Virus record (IMG/VR): IMGVR_UViG_3300042294_001077
Coordinates: 1-32,303 of that record
DNA: 32,303 bases
DNA from: a virus
Reading direction: 5' to 3' (one strand)
Of the stretch, positions 1-7,581 are shown piece after piece. How positions within the stretch are numbered: the first letter of the stretch is position 1; every line of letters starts with the position of its first letter. The position numbers were made by a program, and so were the translations under genes. The notes under the pieces are model-generated. The model was given only the letters and a program-made list of their open reading frames with translations, had not been told where the DNA came from and did no database searches.

Positions 1-13
1 GGCAGACATCCAA

Positions 14-20
14 AAGGAGG
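14..20 (+). promoter_or_regulatory. Strong Shine-Dalgarno before the first small gene
   Basis: AAGGAGG lies four bases upstream of the ATG at 25. This is one of the few strong ribosome binding sites in the window and supports translation starting at 25, even though that frame does not give a convincing full-length protein. Confidence 0.7.
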
Positions 21-24
21 CGAA

Positions 25-221
25 ATGACCAGCGCAGAAATCAACATCGCCATCGCGCAAGCGTGTGGGTGGACGGAGGATCGTTTATTGCCAAGCAATT
101 CCCTCAGAAACCTGACTGGAAGGTATTCAGCCAAGAGTTTAGCTGCGAGCATGTCGGTAGCCGATGGGTCAGCGAAAGCGAGGAGGAACTATGGTTCTAC
201 GACTTCAAAGAGCAGGGATAG
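25..221 (+). pseudogene. Small phage protein apparently split between two reading frames
   Basis: Translation from the ATG at 25, behind a strong Shine-Dalgarno, begins MTSAEINIAIAQACGW. This resembles the N-terminus of a widespread small phage protein family of unknown function. In that frame (25-315) the sequence after about residue 17 looks like non-coding translation. The -1 frame from about 63-72 to the stop at 219-221 looks like real protein: it contains GGSFIAKQFPQKPDW and ends ELWFYDFKEQG. A single -1 shift near 70-72 would join the two halves into a protein of about 65 residues. No classical slippery heptamer is visible, so an indel, a sequencing error or a decayed gene is more likely than programmed frameshifting. 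The end overlaps the start of the lipoprotein gene at 191. Confidence 0.4.
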
Positions 222-430
222 GATTAGCATTACTTATTGCAAGTGGGTGTGTTTCCTATCCAAGACCCTATCCATGGAACTTCCCACCAGAAGAAGAGTG
301 GAACCAGCCTTTTGAAACAAGCTGGCAAAATGCCGTAGATACCTACAAAAGGATTACCTCTCCGAAAGGGAAGGTATGGGATCCTGTGATGCAGAACTAT
401 CAGCAAGACCTATCTTATGAACGTCGATAA
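191..430 (+). CDS. Small lipoprotein (possible outer spanin-like or surface lipoprotein)
   Basis: The product is 79 residues when started at the ATG at 191, which has AGGAGG four bases upstream (181-186); the longer frame from 164 has no such site. The N-terminus has Arg residues, a hydrophobic run (GIGLALLIAS) and a lipobox-like LIASGC with Cys at residue 20, so the protein is probably lipidated and membrane-anchored. The mature part is rich in Pro and aromatic residues just after the Cys (SYPRPYPW), then charged. Proline-rich small lipoproteins occur as outer spanins (Rz1-like), but no matching inner spanin is embedded here and the lysis cassette lies far away. A superinfection-exclusion or other surface role is equally possible. 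The 3' part overlaps the reverse-strand HNH gene. Confidence 0.7.
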   Translation: MVLRLQRAGIGLALLIASGCVSYPRPYPWNFPPEEEWNQPFETSWQNAVDTYKRITSPKGKVWDPVMQNYQQDLSYERR

Positions 431-725
431 TCCAACCAGCTTTGCGGGCCTCCTTGCCGTTGGCGTGGAGCCAATCGTGACACTGGCGGCAAAGAGCCGC
501 GAAGTATTCGTAACGGCACAGCCATTGACCAACCCTGCCCGCCTTGTGGTGGAGATCGGTTGCTTTTTTACTCTTGCAGCGTTCACACTGTGGGTGGAGG
601 GCAAGGTACGCCTTTTTCTCCTTTGCATACTGATTGTATTCACCTTGGCGTTTTTTCGATGCAGCCCGCAACCAGTTGCCGCGCTTCAAGGGAGTTTTTG
701 AACGAAGTGGAGTTTTTCTTGTCAT
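354..725 (-). CDS. HNH endonuclease-like protein
   Basis: The product is 123 residues on the reverse strand. The N-terminus (MTRKTPLRSKTPLKRG) is the basic leader common in small phage HNH proteins. The metal and catalytic signature is a CERC pair near residue 47, then DLHHK near residue 57, and a second pair CRQCH about 22 residues later, followed by DWLHANG. This is the CxxC-HH-CxxCH layout of phage HNH nucleases. Such proteins nick or cut DNA and act in packaging, recombination or as free-standing homing elements. It is the only reverse-strand gene among forward genes at this end. It overlaps the lipoprotein gene by about 77 bases in antisense, which suggests an inserted cargo gene. Start at the ATG whose complement is 723-725. 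Confidence 0.8.
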   Translation of the reverse strand: MTRKTPLRSKTPLKRGNWLRAASKKRQGEYNQYAKEKKAYLALHPQCERCKSKKATDLHHKAGRVGQWLCRYEYFAALCRQCHDWLHANGKEARKAGWIIDVHKIGLADSSASQDPIPSLSER

Positions 726-732
726 ACCTACT

Positions 733-921
733 ATGATTACTTGGAACGATTACAACCAGATGAAGCCCGATACAGAGGGAATCTATCTTATCAAAAACGA
801 CGAGTCAAACCCTCCTTTGAAGTGGGCCTGCCACTACCATCCCCACCATGGATGGAGCGGGATTGGACATATCCTTGAGCGCGTGATTAAGTATTGGAGT
901 CCATGGCCCGATTCAAAGTAG
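733..921 (+). CDS. Hypothetical small phage protein
   Basis: The product is 62 residues starting at the ATG at 733; the frame is open further upstream, but that part is only the antisense of the HNH gene. The sequence begins MITWNDYNQMKPDTEGIYLI and has an aromatic- and His-rich middle (CHYHPHHGWSGIGH). I do not recognise a family. The His/Cys cluster could bind metal but forms no standard finger. The start lies just 7 bases after the divergent HNH start, so the two genes share a very short divergent promoter region. It is followed without a gap by the next gene, whose start overlaps its end. Confidence 0.6.
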   Translation: MITWNDYNQMKPDTEGIYLIKNDESNPPLKWACHYHPHHGWSGIGHILERVIKYWSPWPDSK

Positions 922-1130
922 TCTTAACTGTCATCAATGAAGATTCCGTTACCCCATTCGTGGTTGGCCCCAGATTTCGTAGAGGAACCCCTATGCCAAT
1001 GGAGGCGTTGTTCGCTGAACGTGGCGGTTATTTCTTCGACCCAGAATCTGAAGTCGAGATGGCCAGAACATGCGCTGAACAGTTTGCCAAATACATCAAC
1101 CAAGCAGAAACCAAGAAAAAGAAAAAATGA
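903..1130 (+). CDS. Hypothetical small phage protein with poly-lysine tail
   Basis: The product is 75 residues from the ATG at 903, preceded by TTGGAG at 895-899; a TTG at 894 is an alternative but would hide this ribosome site. It begins MARFKVVLTVINEDSV, has a mixed alpha/beta character and ends in a run of five lysines. No family recognised. The start overlaps the previous gene by 19 bases and the end overlaps the next as ATGA, so it sits inside a tightly coupled operon of small early genes. Confidence 0.65.
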   Translation: MARFKVVLTVINEDSVTPFVVGPRFRRGTPMPMEALFAERGGYFFDPESEVEMARTCAEQFAKYINQAETKKKKK

Positions 1131-1318
1131 GCGATAATAATAAAACATACATTGTGTGCCATGGAGACAAAATTGTGGAGCTTCACAAACACGGACTTAG
1201 CAAAGAAGAGGCCGAAATGGAAGCCAGCAAGCTTATGGGACAGGGGTACAAAAACGTGCGCGTCCGAATGGAAGATCCAGTCCATCCAAGCTGGCCGCTC
1301 AACTTCGACGCACAATGA
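1127..1318 (+). CDS. Hypothetical small phage protein
   Basis: The product is 63 residues. It begins MSDNNKTYIVCHGDKIVEL and has a central charged helix (LSKEEAEMEASKLM) followed by GYKNVRVRM, giving a beta-alpha-beta look. No family recognised. The start shares ATGA with the preceding gene and its own stop shares ATGA with the glycosyltransferase-like gene, so translation is probably coupled along the series. Confidence 0.65.
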   Translation: MSDNNKTYIVCHGDKIVELHKHGLSKEEAEMEASKLMGQGYKNVRVRMEDPVHPSWPLNFDAQ

Positions 1319-2358
1319 ACATTGTCTTTGCCTACCACAACGGAGACGCCGAACTGGCCATGGAGTCTGCCAAGGCTATTACAGCCATGGGACTCAATAT
1401 GCGTCACAAAGCCTATGTCTGTACCAAACAAGGCACTAAAGATTGCAACGCTATTATCCAAGAACTGAAAAAGTCTTTTCAAGAAGTGGATCAGATGTTT
1501 GTCCAAGACGGGTTTGACGGATGGCCGCTTGGCCCGAACCAAATGTTTGCTGATGCGGCTGCTGCCATGTACGCCACTGGCGTACCATTTTATTTCTGGG
1601 AGCCAGATTGTGTTCCGATGAAAGAAGGGTGGGTGGATGACTTGGACACTGAATACCATAAAAAGATCGGCATCATGGGTCATCTCTATGAAGGAGGCAT
1701 GGCGTCCAATGGGAAAAATATCTACAAGATGATTGTGGGCAGCGCCGTCTATCCCCCTAACTTCTTAGACTTTTGCCCATCCGCACAGTCCTTGTCCACT
1801 TACAACTTGGCTTACAAGAATGCAGGAACGATCCCAGAACCTTGGGACGTTCGTTGCCGCTGGGACTTTATGGCCATTGGTTACAATACTCCGCTTATCC
1901 GCACTTATTGGAAAAGTGTCAACTACCAGTGGAAGGACGGGAAAATTGTTTTCTACGCCGAAGACCCCGAAGCCCAAGCAGTTCAAGGAGTCACTTGCCC
2001 AGACCGAATTATCTCCAGCCAAGCCGTTGTCATCCACGGATGTAAAGACGGATCTCTCCATAAAATGGCGCAAGAGAGATTTCCAATGCCGTCAGATTCC
2101 ACGGGATTAAATACCCCATCGAATTCGATGGGTTTAGAAGTCACAGATGGCGACTTAGCGCCCTACCCAATCCAAGTCCTATGCGAGGCCGTTGGTGTGA
2201 CTACGAAGGAAAAAAGATTGCGGGCGGTCAAGCAAGCCCCGCTCAAAAAAGCGAAAAAAAAGCGGGTTATCTCTGAAGAAGAGCGCGAACGCCGCAGGCA
2301 ATCTATGTTGGTGATTTTGCAAAGAAAGCGTGAACGAAAGGCCCAATCGGCTGTCTAA
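1315..2358 (+). CDS. Glycosyltransferase-like protein (GT-A fold) with basic C-terminal tail
   Basis: The product is 347 residues. The first 250 look like a small nucleotide-sugar transferase of GT-A type: MNIVFAYHNGD at the N-terminus, then FYFWEPDCVPMKEGW around residues 92-106, where an acidic EPD takes the place of the metal-binding DxD, then RWDFMAIGY near 182-190 and VVIHGCKDG near 238-246. Related proteins occur in phages of environmental bacteria, where they may decorate DNA, capsid or host surface; the acceptor here is unknown. Residues about 300-347 form a separate Lys/Arg-rich tail (KKAKKKR, ERERRRQ), likely nucleic acid- or membrane-binding. The linker carries a perfect 18-base palindrome. 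The gene starts with an ATGA overlap and is followed after 8 bases by the helicase. Confidence 0.65.
   Translation: MNIVFAYHNGDAELAMESAKAITAMGLNMRHKAYVCTKQGTKDCNAIIQELKKSFQEVDQMFVQDGFDGWPLGPNQMFADAAAAMYATGVPFYFWEPDCVPMKEGWVDDLDTEYHKKIGIMGHLYEGGMASNGKNIYKMIVGSAVYPPNFLDFCPSAQSLSTYNLAYKNAGTIPEPWDVRCRWDFMAIGYNTPLIRTYWKSVNYQWKDGKIVFYAEDPEAQAVQGVTCPDRIISSQAVVIHGCKDGSLHKMAQERFPMPSDSTGLNTPSNSMGLEVTDGDLAPYPIQVLCEAVGVTTKEKRLRAVKQAPLKKAKKKRVISEEERERRRQSMLVILQRKRERKAQSAV
2115..2132. repeat. Perfect 18-base palindrome inside the glycosyltransferase-like gene
   Basis: CCCATCGAATTCGATGGG reads identically on both strands. It falls in the codons of the low-complexity linker (residues about 267-273) between the catalytic domain and the basic tail, where sequence is free to vary. 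It could be a binding site, a cruciform or hairpin element, or chance. Confidence 0.6.
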
Positions 2359-2366
2359 CGCTTCCT

Positions 2367-3671
2367 ATGCACGAAGTCATTCACGAACCATCGGCTGAAA
2401 CAGCAATCCTTTCCTGCCTCTGTCATGCACCGACAGAGGATCAACGCGAGATTCTTTTATCAATCAAGGAGGATCATTTTTACCTACAGGAGAACAAGAT
2501 CATCTTTCGGGCGATCATGCGCTGTATTGCCAAGGGGATGCAGGCCGACATCATCAATGTCAAAGGAGAGATCGAAGCTGCCAACGAATACGATATCGTT
2601 GGGGGTGAGCAAAAGATTGCCGAAGTGGCAACTTCGTGTGTAGCCCACAATAACTGGAAACGCTATTATCCCAAGCTGGAGGAAGCCCGATACAGAAGAT
2701 CATTGGAATACTTAGCCAACGATATGGTTCACAAGGCCAGAGACCGCGAACTAAAGATCGAAGAACTCAAGAACTGGTCTGAAACCACAGTGATGCGGGC
2801 TGACTACGAAATCGATGACGGCAACAAGCTTTCTATCGTCAATGCCCTAGATCGCGCTGCTCAGAATATCGAATCTACAATTGCTGGAAAACCATGTATT
2901 GGCATTCGCACAGGGATAACCCCATTGGACGATCTGCTAATGTTTGGCTTGCGCGGAGGAGATATGGTTGTCTTGGCGGCAAGACCAGCAGTAGGCAAGA
3001 CAGCAAGCGCCCTTCAGATTGCCGAAAACGTAGCCCTCAATCAGAAAAAGCGGGTGCTTATCTTCTCATTGGAGATGACAAGCGTTGCTTTGATGGAACG
3101 CATGATCCGCTCGCGGGCGCGTGTGGGTGCTGCCGATATTCTCTCTGGTCGAGTAACCCCGCATCAAAAGCAATCTCTAGGACGGGCTGTTCAAGAAATC
3201 CAAGGCTCGGAGATTATTTGCGATGATAGCTCGGCAAAGTCTATCGGCTATCTCAAGGCTGTAGCCCGCCGCGCCCACCAAAGAACACCCCTAGACCTCA
3301 TCATCATTGACTACCTTCAATTGGTCAAAGGCGACAGCAAGCGCGGTAAAGACAATCGCGTGTGTGAAGTTGAGGAGATTAGCGGGGGCATCAAAGATAT
3401 GGCAAAGACTTTAAAAGTACCAGTTTTGGTACTGGCTCAACTTAATCGCGATCCCGACAAGCGCGGAGGACGCCCAAGCCTTTCAGATCTCAAGGGTTCT
3501 GGAGCTATTGAACAAGACTCTGATATTGTTATCATGCTCCATAGTGAAGAATCCCAAGATCACGGACAAATGCCCACCATGGAATTCATTGTTGGCAAGC
3601 ATCGTGACGGCCCTACTGGTGTGGCCAATATGTATTTCAACAAAGCGATTACTCGCTTTGAGCCTGCTTAG
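2367..3671 (+). CDS. DnaB-type replicative DNA helicase
   Basis: The product is 434 residues, close to the usual DnaB length. The N-terminal domain (about 1-110) shows the typical EPSAETAILSCLC start. After a linker, the RecA-like motor has Walker A ARPAVGKT at 205-212, LIFSLEMTS at 231-239 (motif H1a), Walker B LIIIDYLQL at 311-319, LAQLNR at 356-361 and KHRDGPTG at 411-418, holding the arginine-finger region. It would unwind DNA 5' to 3' as a hexamer at the phage replication fork. No primase domain is fused, so priming must come from elsewhere. The 3' end overlaps the convergent reverse-strand zinc protein by 23 bases. Confidence 0.95.
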   Translation: MHEVIHEPSAETAILSCLCHAPTEDQREILLSIKEDHFYLQENKIIFRAIMRCIAKGMQADIINVKGEIEAANEYDIVGGEQKIAEVATSCVAHNNWKRYYPKLEEARYRRSLEYLANDMVHKARDRELKIEELKNWSETTVMRADYEIDDGNKLSIVNALDRAAQNIESTIAGKPCIGIRTGITPLDDLLMFGLRGGDMVVLAARPAVGKTASALQIAENVALNQKKRVLIFSLEMTSVALMERMIRSRARVGAADILSGRVTPHQKQSLGRAVQEIQGSEIICDDSSAKSIGYLKAVARRAHQRTPLDLIIIDYLQLVKGDSKRGKDNRVCEVEEISGGIKDMAKTLKVPVLVLAQLNRDPDKRGGRPSLSDLKGSGAIEQDSDIVIMLHSEESQDHGQMPTMEFIVGKHRDGPTGVANMYFNKAITRFEPA

Positions 3672-4248
3672 ACTTCCAGCAGAAATCTGGGAAGTCCAAC
3701 CCTTCCCCGCCCTGTACATCAACTGGTAGGTGGACGCTCACAGCGTTATAGCATCCACAAATCCCACAAGCCTTGAGTTGCATGTCGTAAGAAGTTTTTC
3801 TGGCTCCTGCAATGTGTGGAAGCATTCCAGCTATACCCTTGCATCCCCAACATCCAGAAGTAGCTATTTGATGGGGACAGGCTGCACAGATTTTGGCCCT
3901 GCGCTCTGCCTCTTCTTGGGAAACAAGCTCAAATTTGCCATTGATAGCAAATTGATACATTGCTTTGACCCATCGAACAATTTGCGGAAATCCAAGGGTT
4001 TGTTTTTCTTGGGTACACGGGACGCAGTTGGAATCGCCAGCAAGTCTTTCGCAAAGATTGTTTTCTATTTGTGAAACAAAATCTATTGGAGGAGTGATTC
4101 CTTTTGAGATTAGAAGTTTCTCACAGTTGTTAACCATGTCACTCCAGTCTCCTCCACGAACTGGTTCATTGATAACTGGACAATTAACCAACCAGCCGCC
4201 TGCTGGAACACTGCTCTTTTTTTGATAGCAAAATCTTGGACTATTCAT
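3649..4248 (-). CDS. Cysteine-rich zinc-ribbon protein
   Basis: The product is 199 residues on the reverse strand. The C-terminal half carries paired cysteines at about C121/C124, C133/C136 and C161/C164/C166, with C190 near the end and an earlier pair C75/C78. This matches the two-ribbon layout found in uncharacterised phage proteins near replication or packaging genes. Zinc binding is likely; the function is unknown. Its start overlaps the end of the upstream small-terminase-like gene by 8 bases (ATGAATAG), so the two are translationally coupled. Its end overlaps the helicase tail-to-tail, and no terminator separates them. Confidence 0.7.
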   Translation of the reverse strand: MNSPRFCYQKKSSVPAGGWLVNCPVINEPVRGGDWSDMVNNCEKLLISKGITPPIDFVSQIENNLCERLAGDSNCVPCTQEKQTLGFPQIVRWVKAMYQFAINGKFELVSQEEAERRAKICAACPHQIATSGCWGCKGIAGMLPHIAGARKTSYDMQLKACGICGCYNAVSVHLPVDVQGGEGLDFPDFCWKSKQAQSE

Positions 4249-5011
4249 TGATTACAAGTTCCGCTTCGTAGGTTGAGTCTTCGGGAATCTTCATTGATTC
4301 CAGTTTGGTTGCAATATTAATCTGAATGGCATTCTGTTGATTCGGGCCTTCTGAAAAGTTGATAGATGCAGCTTCAGCAAGCTGTTTGATGTTTCGCATC
4401 ATGCCAAGAGCCTCCATGCCGTCTAGGTCTTGCGCGGCATCAGCTGCTTTAACCAACACTTTGCCAGTTAGAAACTTGATCGATTTTTTCATAGTCTCTA
4501 GTGATGCCGTGATTTCCGACATCAAGGTAGGCACACCATCGTCTTCCCAAGGGGCTGGAGATTGCTCGTTGGTAAGACGCTCACGGCACTGAATCCAGCG
4601 TTGAGTATCGCGCCATAAACAAACAGTTGATTCACTGACCTTTAGTTCTTCGGCAATATCTTTCAGCGTCCGCCCCGAACAATACATGGAAAATCCCTTG
4701 ATGCATTCAAGCCTGCGTCTCTTGTCCATCTCTTCCATTTTGGCTGGAGGCGGAACCAAGGCTATAGGTCTTTCAATATCCCAAGGATAAAGGTTTTCTT
4801 TTTCGGAATTATCTTTCCAAATTTTGACATGGTCATCCCATTTCTCACTATAGATCAACTTTTCTAGCGTAGCTTTGTGCTTGGTTTCCAAAGCCTTCAT
4901 CACTTCTGGCATGTCCCTGCCAGCGGCATAAAGCCTAAATGCGTTTTGTTTTTTAAGTCGGTTTTCTGGAGCATCCCAATCACGCTCTCCGCTCTTGCGC
5001 TTTTTCTGCAT
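4241..5011 (-). CDS. Probable small terminase subunit with two tandem helix-turn-helix units
   Basis: The product is 256 residues on the reverse strand. A helix-turn-helix is visible at about 107-140: FSMYCSGRTLKDIAEEL, then KVSESTVCLW. An earlier copy at about 25-60 has the same pattern (FRLYAAGRDMPEVMKAL), so the DNA-binding unit seems to be duplicated. The C-terminal part is helical and would suit oligomerisation. Small terminases bind the packaging site and hand DNA to the large subunit. The call rests on the HTH, the size and the position head-to-head with the large terminase, only 28 bases away. Opposite orientation of the two subunits is unusual. A transcription regulator is the main alternative. 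Confidence 0.6.
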   Translation of the reverse strand: MQKKRKSGERDWDAPENRLKKQNAFRLYAAGRDMPEVMKALETKHKATLEKLIYSEKWDDHVKIWKDNSEKENLYPWDIERPIALVPPPAKMEEMDKRRRLECIKGFSMYCSGRTLKDIAEELKVSESTVCLWRDTQRWIQCRERLTNEQSPAPWEDDGVPTLMSEITASLETMKKSIKFLTGKVLVKAADAAQDLDGMEALGMMRNIKQLAEAASINFSEGPNQQNAIQINIATKLESMKIPEDSTYEAELVINE

Positions 5012-5039
5012 CCAGATTAGTTTAGTAGAAATTTCTCAA

Positions 5040-6881
5040 ATGGCAACAGTTGATCAGGGGATAGAAAAATACGGTAGGTTGTGGTTACCCAAAGACGGAC
5101 AGGCAATTACGCCGATCCGTATTGAGATGGACGCTTTCTTACAAGGTTTGACCCCAGAAGGGGGAGGATTAGGTAAGGCCCGACATTACAGGAATATTGT
5201 TTCAGCTATTTGGCCAACTTTTCAATGGCATAGATGGGCAGAATTGAGCGCACAAGCATTTTGTAACCAGACTTATGAGGTTGATGAAACTACGGGCAAT
5301 AGATTTGTCAGAAGCGTGACGGGTCTGGCTGGCGGAACGGACTCAGGAAAGTCTTATGGAATGGCCGCATTTGCGCTTGTCAATTGGTTCTGCGATCCAA
5401 TCAACACGATGACCATTGTGGTTTCTACGAGTAAAATAGATGCCAAGCAGCGTATTTGGGCAGCACTGGTCAAGATGTACCGCGAAGCCCGAAACATGGG
5501 ATTAGCCTCTGGCAGGCTCATTGAGTCCATGGACATCATCAAGCTATCAGACGAAGAGGGGGCTATTATCGACCCCGAAACGGGGGTAAGTGACGCATCC
5601 TCCATCATGCTCCTAGCGGCTGGCGACGAATACAAGGATGATGCCCAGAAACGGCTTCAAGGTAAAAAAAATCGTCGTATCGTGTTGATAATAGACGAGT
5701 TACAAGACTGCTCTGCATCCGTAATCAACGAAGCCGTCTGGGGGTTCAAGGGCGCACAAGAACTCTATATCGTCGGCGCTGGGAACCCGTCTTCCATCTT
5801 CGATCCACACGGAAAATTTTGCGAACCTATCAAGGGCTGGATGAGCGTGGATGAGGAAACCCCCAACTGGAAGATACGGGTGGCTGGTATTGAGGGCGTG
5901 TGCATCCGATTTGACTCTGAAAAAGACAACCCTAACCAGCAATCCTTCGATGCTGGCAAGGGACTGCGCTATCCATTCCTTCCAAAACCCAATGATGTGG
6001 CTTTGGCCCGAAAAGAGCTTGGAGAGCTTAATCCTCAATATTGGAGAAAGTTTAGAGGATTCTGGCCTCCAGCAGATGCCGATGATTCCACGATTGTCTC
6101 TGATATTCTACTGGCTCGTCATGGGGCTTTGGACAAGCCAATATGGGACGGAACCCCGAAAGATATCGCGGGTATCGACCCAAGCTACACAGAGGGAGGC
6201 GACAGGTTTGTCTTCACTCATCTCAAGTATGGGCGACTAATCTCTGGGAAGTGGGCAATAGCTGTTGAAAAACAGTATGTCCTGAACCGAAGGGCTGGGT
6301 CTCAGGAAGACTTTCAATACGAGATGATCCAGCAAATCCATGACCTGTCTCTGAAATTGGGTATACCAAATCAATGGATGGGCGTTGACGCTTCGGCTGG
6401 TGGTATTTTTTGGTCTATTGGAGAACGAGAACTTCTAAAAGGTTGGCATGCAGTAAGTTTTGCGGGAGCGGCGTCAGATCTCCCTGTCAGCGCCCAATAC
6501 GCCATGAGAAACGAGGCTACTGGAAAACCCCAAGTCGGCAAGGAATTGTTCCACAACATGGCTTCCGAACTCTGTTTTGCTGCTCGTTATTTCTTGGAAT
6601 GCGAGCAACTTAAGGGGATTACGCCCGATTTGGCTTGGGAGATGACTCAGAGAAAATATGTGCGCCGAACCCGAAAGATCATCATTGAGTCCAAGACCGA
6701 CATGAAAAAGAGGATTGGAAAGTCTCCCGATTTATTTGACTCATTTGCAGTAGGATTGTTTGTTGCCCGCAAGGTATTCGGGGCCATGGCTGGAAGTGAG
6801 GCGATTGAAGAAAAGAATCGGCTCAACAAAGAATCATTCAAGAAACTCAAACAGTCCTTGACTCTAAAGAAGAATTGGTAG
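5040..6881 (+). CDS. terL: Terminase large subunit (packaging ATPase and nuclease)
   Basis: The product is 613 residues from the ATG at 5040; an upstream TTG at 4995 would run into the divergent gene and has no support. The ATPase shows Walker A GGTDSGKS at 98-105, Walker B IVLIIDE at 214-220 and the coupling motif VGAGNPSS at 245-252. The RNase H-like nuclease has GIDPSY (Asp 380), GVDASAGG (Asp 450) and DLFDSFA (Asp 567) as its three acidic positions. It pumps DNA through the portal into proheads and cuts the concatemer. No clear Shine-Dalgarno precedes it. In most phages the portal follows; here a 7.7 kb fibre cassette intervenes. Confidence 0.95.
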   Translation: MATVDQGIEKYGRLWLPKDGQAITPIRIEMDAFLQGLTPEGGGLGKARHYRNIVSAIWPTFQWHRWAELSAQAFCNQTYEVDETTGNRFVRSVTGLAGGTDSGKSYGMAAFALVNWFCDPINTMTIVVSTSKIDAKQRIWAALVKMYREARNMGLASGRLIESMDIIKLSDEEGAIIDPETGVSDASSIMLLAAGDEYKDDAQKRLQGKKNRRIVLIIDELQDCSASVINEAVWGFKGAQELYIVGAGNPSSIFDPHGKFCEPIKGWMSVDEETPNWKIRVAGIEGVCIRFDSEKDNPNQQSFDAGKGLRYPFLPKPNDVALARKELGELNPQYWRKFRGFWPPADADDSTIVSDILLARHGALDKPIWDGTPKDIAGIDPSYTEGGDRFVFTHLKYGRLISGKWAIAVEKQYVLNRRAGSQEDFQYEMIQQIHDLSLKLGIPNQWMGVDASAGGIFWSIGERELLKGWHAVSFAGAASDLPVSAQYAMRNEATGKPQVGKELFHNMASELCFAARYFLECEQLKGITPDLAWEMTQRKYVRRTRKIIIESKTDMKKRIGKSPDLFDSFAVGLFVARKVFGAMAGSEAIEEKNRLNKESFKKLKQSLTLKKNW

Positions 6882-6897
6882 ATTCTATTTAGCATTT

Positions 6898-7260
6898 ATG
6901 GCTCAACTACCGATTGCCGAAGCTGATATCTGTATTTTTCAGGGGGCAACATTTAATCAAACTTTGTTTTATGAGACTGGAGAACCTTCGGCTCCAGTCA
7001 ATCTTTCTGGCTATACAGCCAAGATGCATATTCGGTCAAAGCCTGAATCAAAAGCACTAATCCTTGAACTATCTACGAGTAATGATAGAATCGTCTTGAA
7101 TGAATCTACGGGATCTATTAGGTTGTTTATTTCGGCGTCTGACTCGGCCCTCCTCTCGGTCTGTGATAAAGCCGTATATGACCTTGAGCTTACAACAGGG
7201 GCCGTCACAACCCGCATTCTACAAGGCAACGTAATTATTTCTCCAGAGGTAACCCGATGA
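6898..7260 (+). CDS. Fibre-associated accessory protein, copy 1 of a paralogous pair
   Basis: The product is 120 residues and rich in beta strands. The order FQGATFNQTLFY, VNLSGYTAKMHIRSK, a middle with TGSIRLFIS, then YDLELTTGAVTTRILQGNV and a final PEVTR matches a family of small phage proteins found beside tail fibres, probably baseplate or fibre-attachment components. The gene at 9987-10355 is a diverged second copy, and both share an identical 17-base stretch at the VNLSG codons. No Shine-Dalgarno is seen. It couples to the next gene through ATGA. Confidence 0.65.
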   Translation: MAQLPIAEADICIFQGATFNQTLFYETGEPSAPVNLSGYTAKMHIRSKPESKALILELSTSNDRIVLNESTGSIRLFISASDSALLSVCDKAVYDLELTTGAVTTRILQGNVIISPEVTR

Positions 7261-7580
7261 GCAAGATTTGTATACCCATTCCTTCCAGCAGCGTTATTGG
7301 CGTTTCCTCAACTCCAATCAATACTCCAAGCATTAATATTCTTCGTGTTGAGCCATCAATCACGGGTCTTACTGGAGGCGCGGCCACAGACCTTGACTCT
7401 CTAAATACGGTCAGCGGAACATACGCTGTTGGTATTGTGGTATTTGTGGTAATTGCAGGAGTTCCAGCCATCTATCAACTAACCAATGGCACTGACGCCG
7501 AAAACGAACCATTTGTCATTCGTCCCAACGACTATGATAGCCAGACTGGAACAAAGCGTGTTTGGAAACGATTAATGTAA
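7257..7580 (+). CDS. Small structural protein, probably fibre-associated
   Basis: The product is 107 residues. The N-terminal half is Ser/Thr/Ile-rich and low in charge. A hydrophobic stretch (YAVGIVVFVVIAGVPAIY) spans residues about 55-73, and the C-terminus reads LTNGTDAENEPFVIRPNDYD and ends KRVWKRL, a pattern seen at the ends of phage virion proteins. The hydrophobic stretch may be a buried strand rather than a membrane segment. The gene starts by ATGA overlap, with GAGG upstream, and ends one base before the signal-peptide fibre gene. Confidence 0.6.
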   Translation: MSKICIPIPSSSVIGVSSTPINTPSINILRVEPSITGLTGGAATDLDSLNTVSGTYAVGIVVFVVIAGVPAIYQLTNGTDAENEPFVIRPNDYDSQTGTKRVWKRLM

Positions 7581-7581
7581 A

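Noticed and set aside
1183-1683. A 166-codon reverse-strand frame across the glycosyltransferase-like gene start
   Set aside because: It conflicts with well-coupled forward genes and its sequence shows no recognisable motif.
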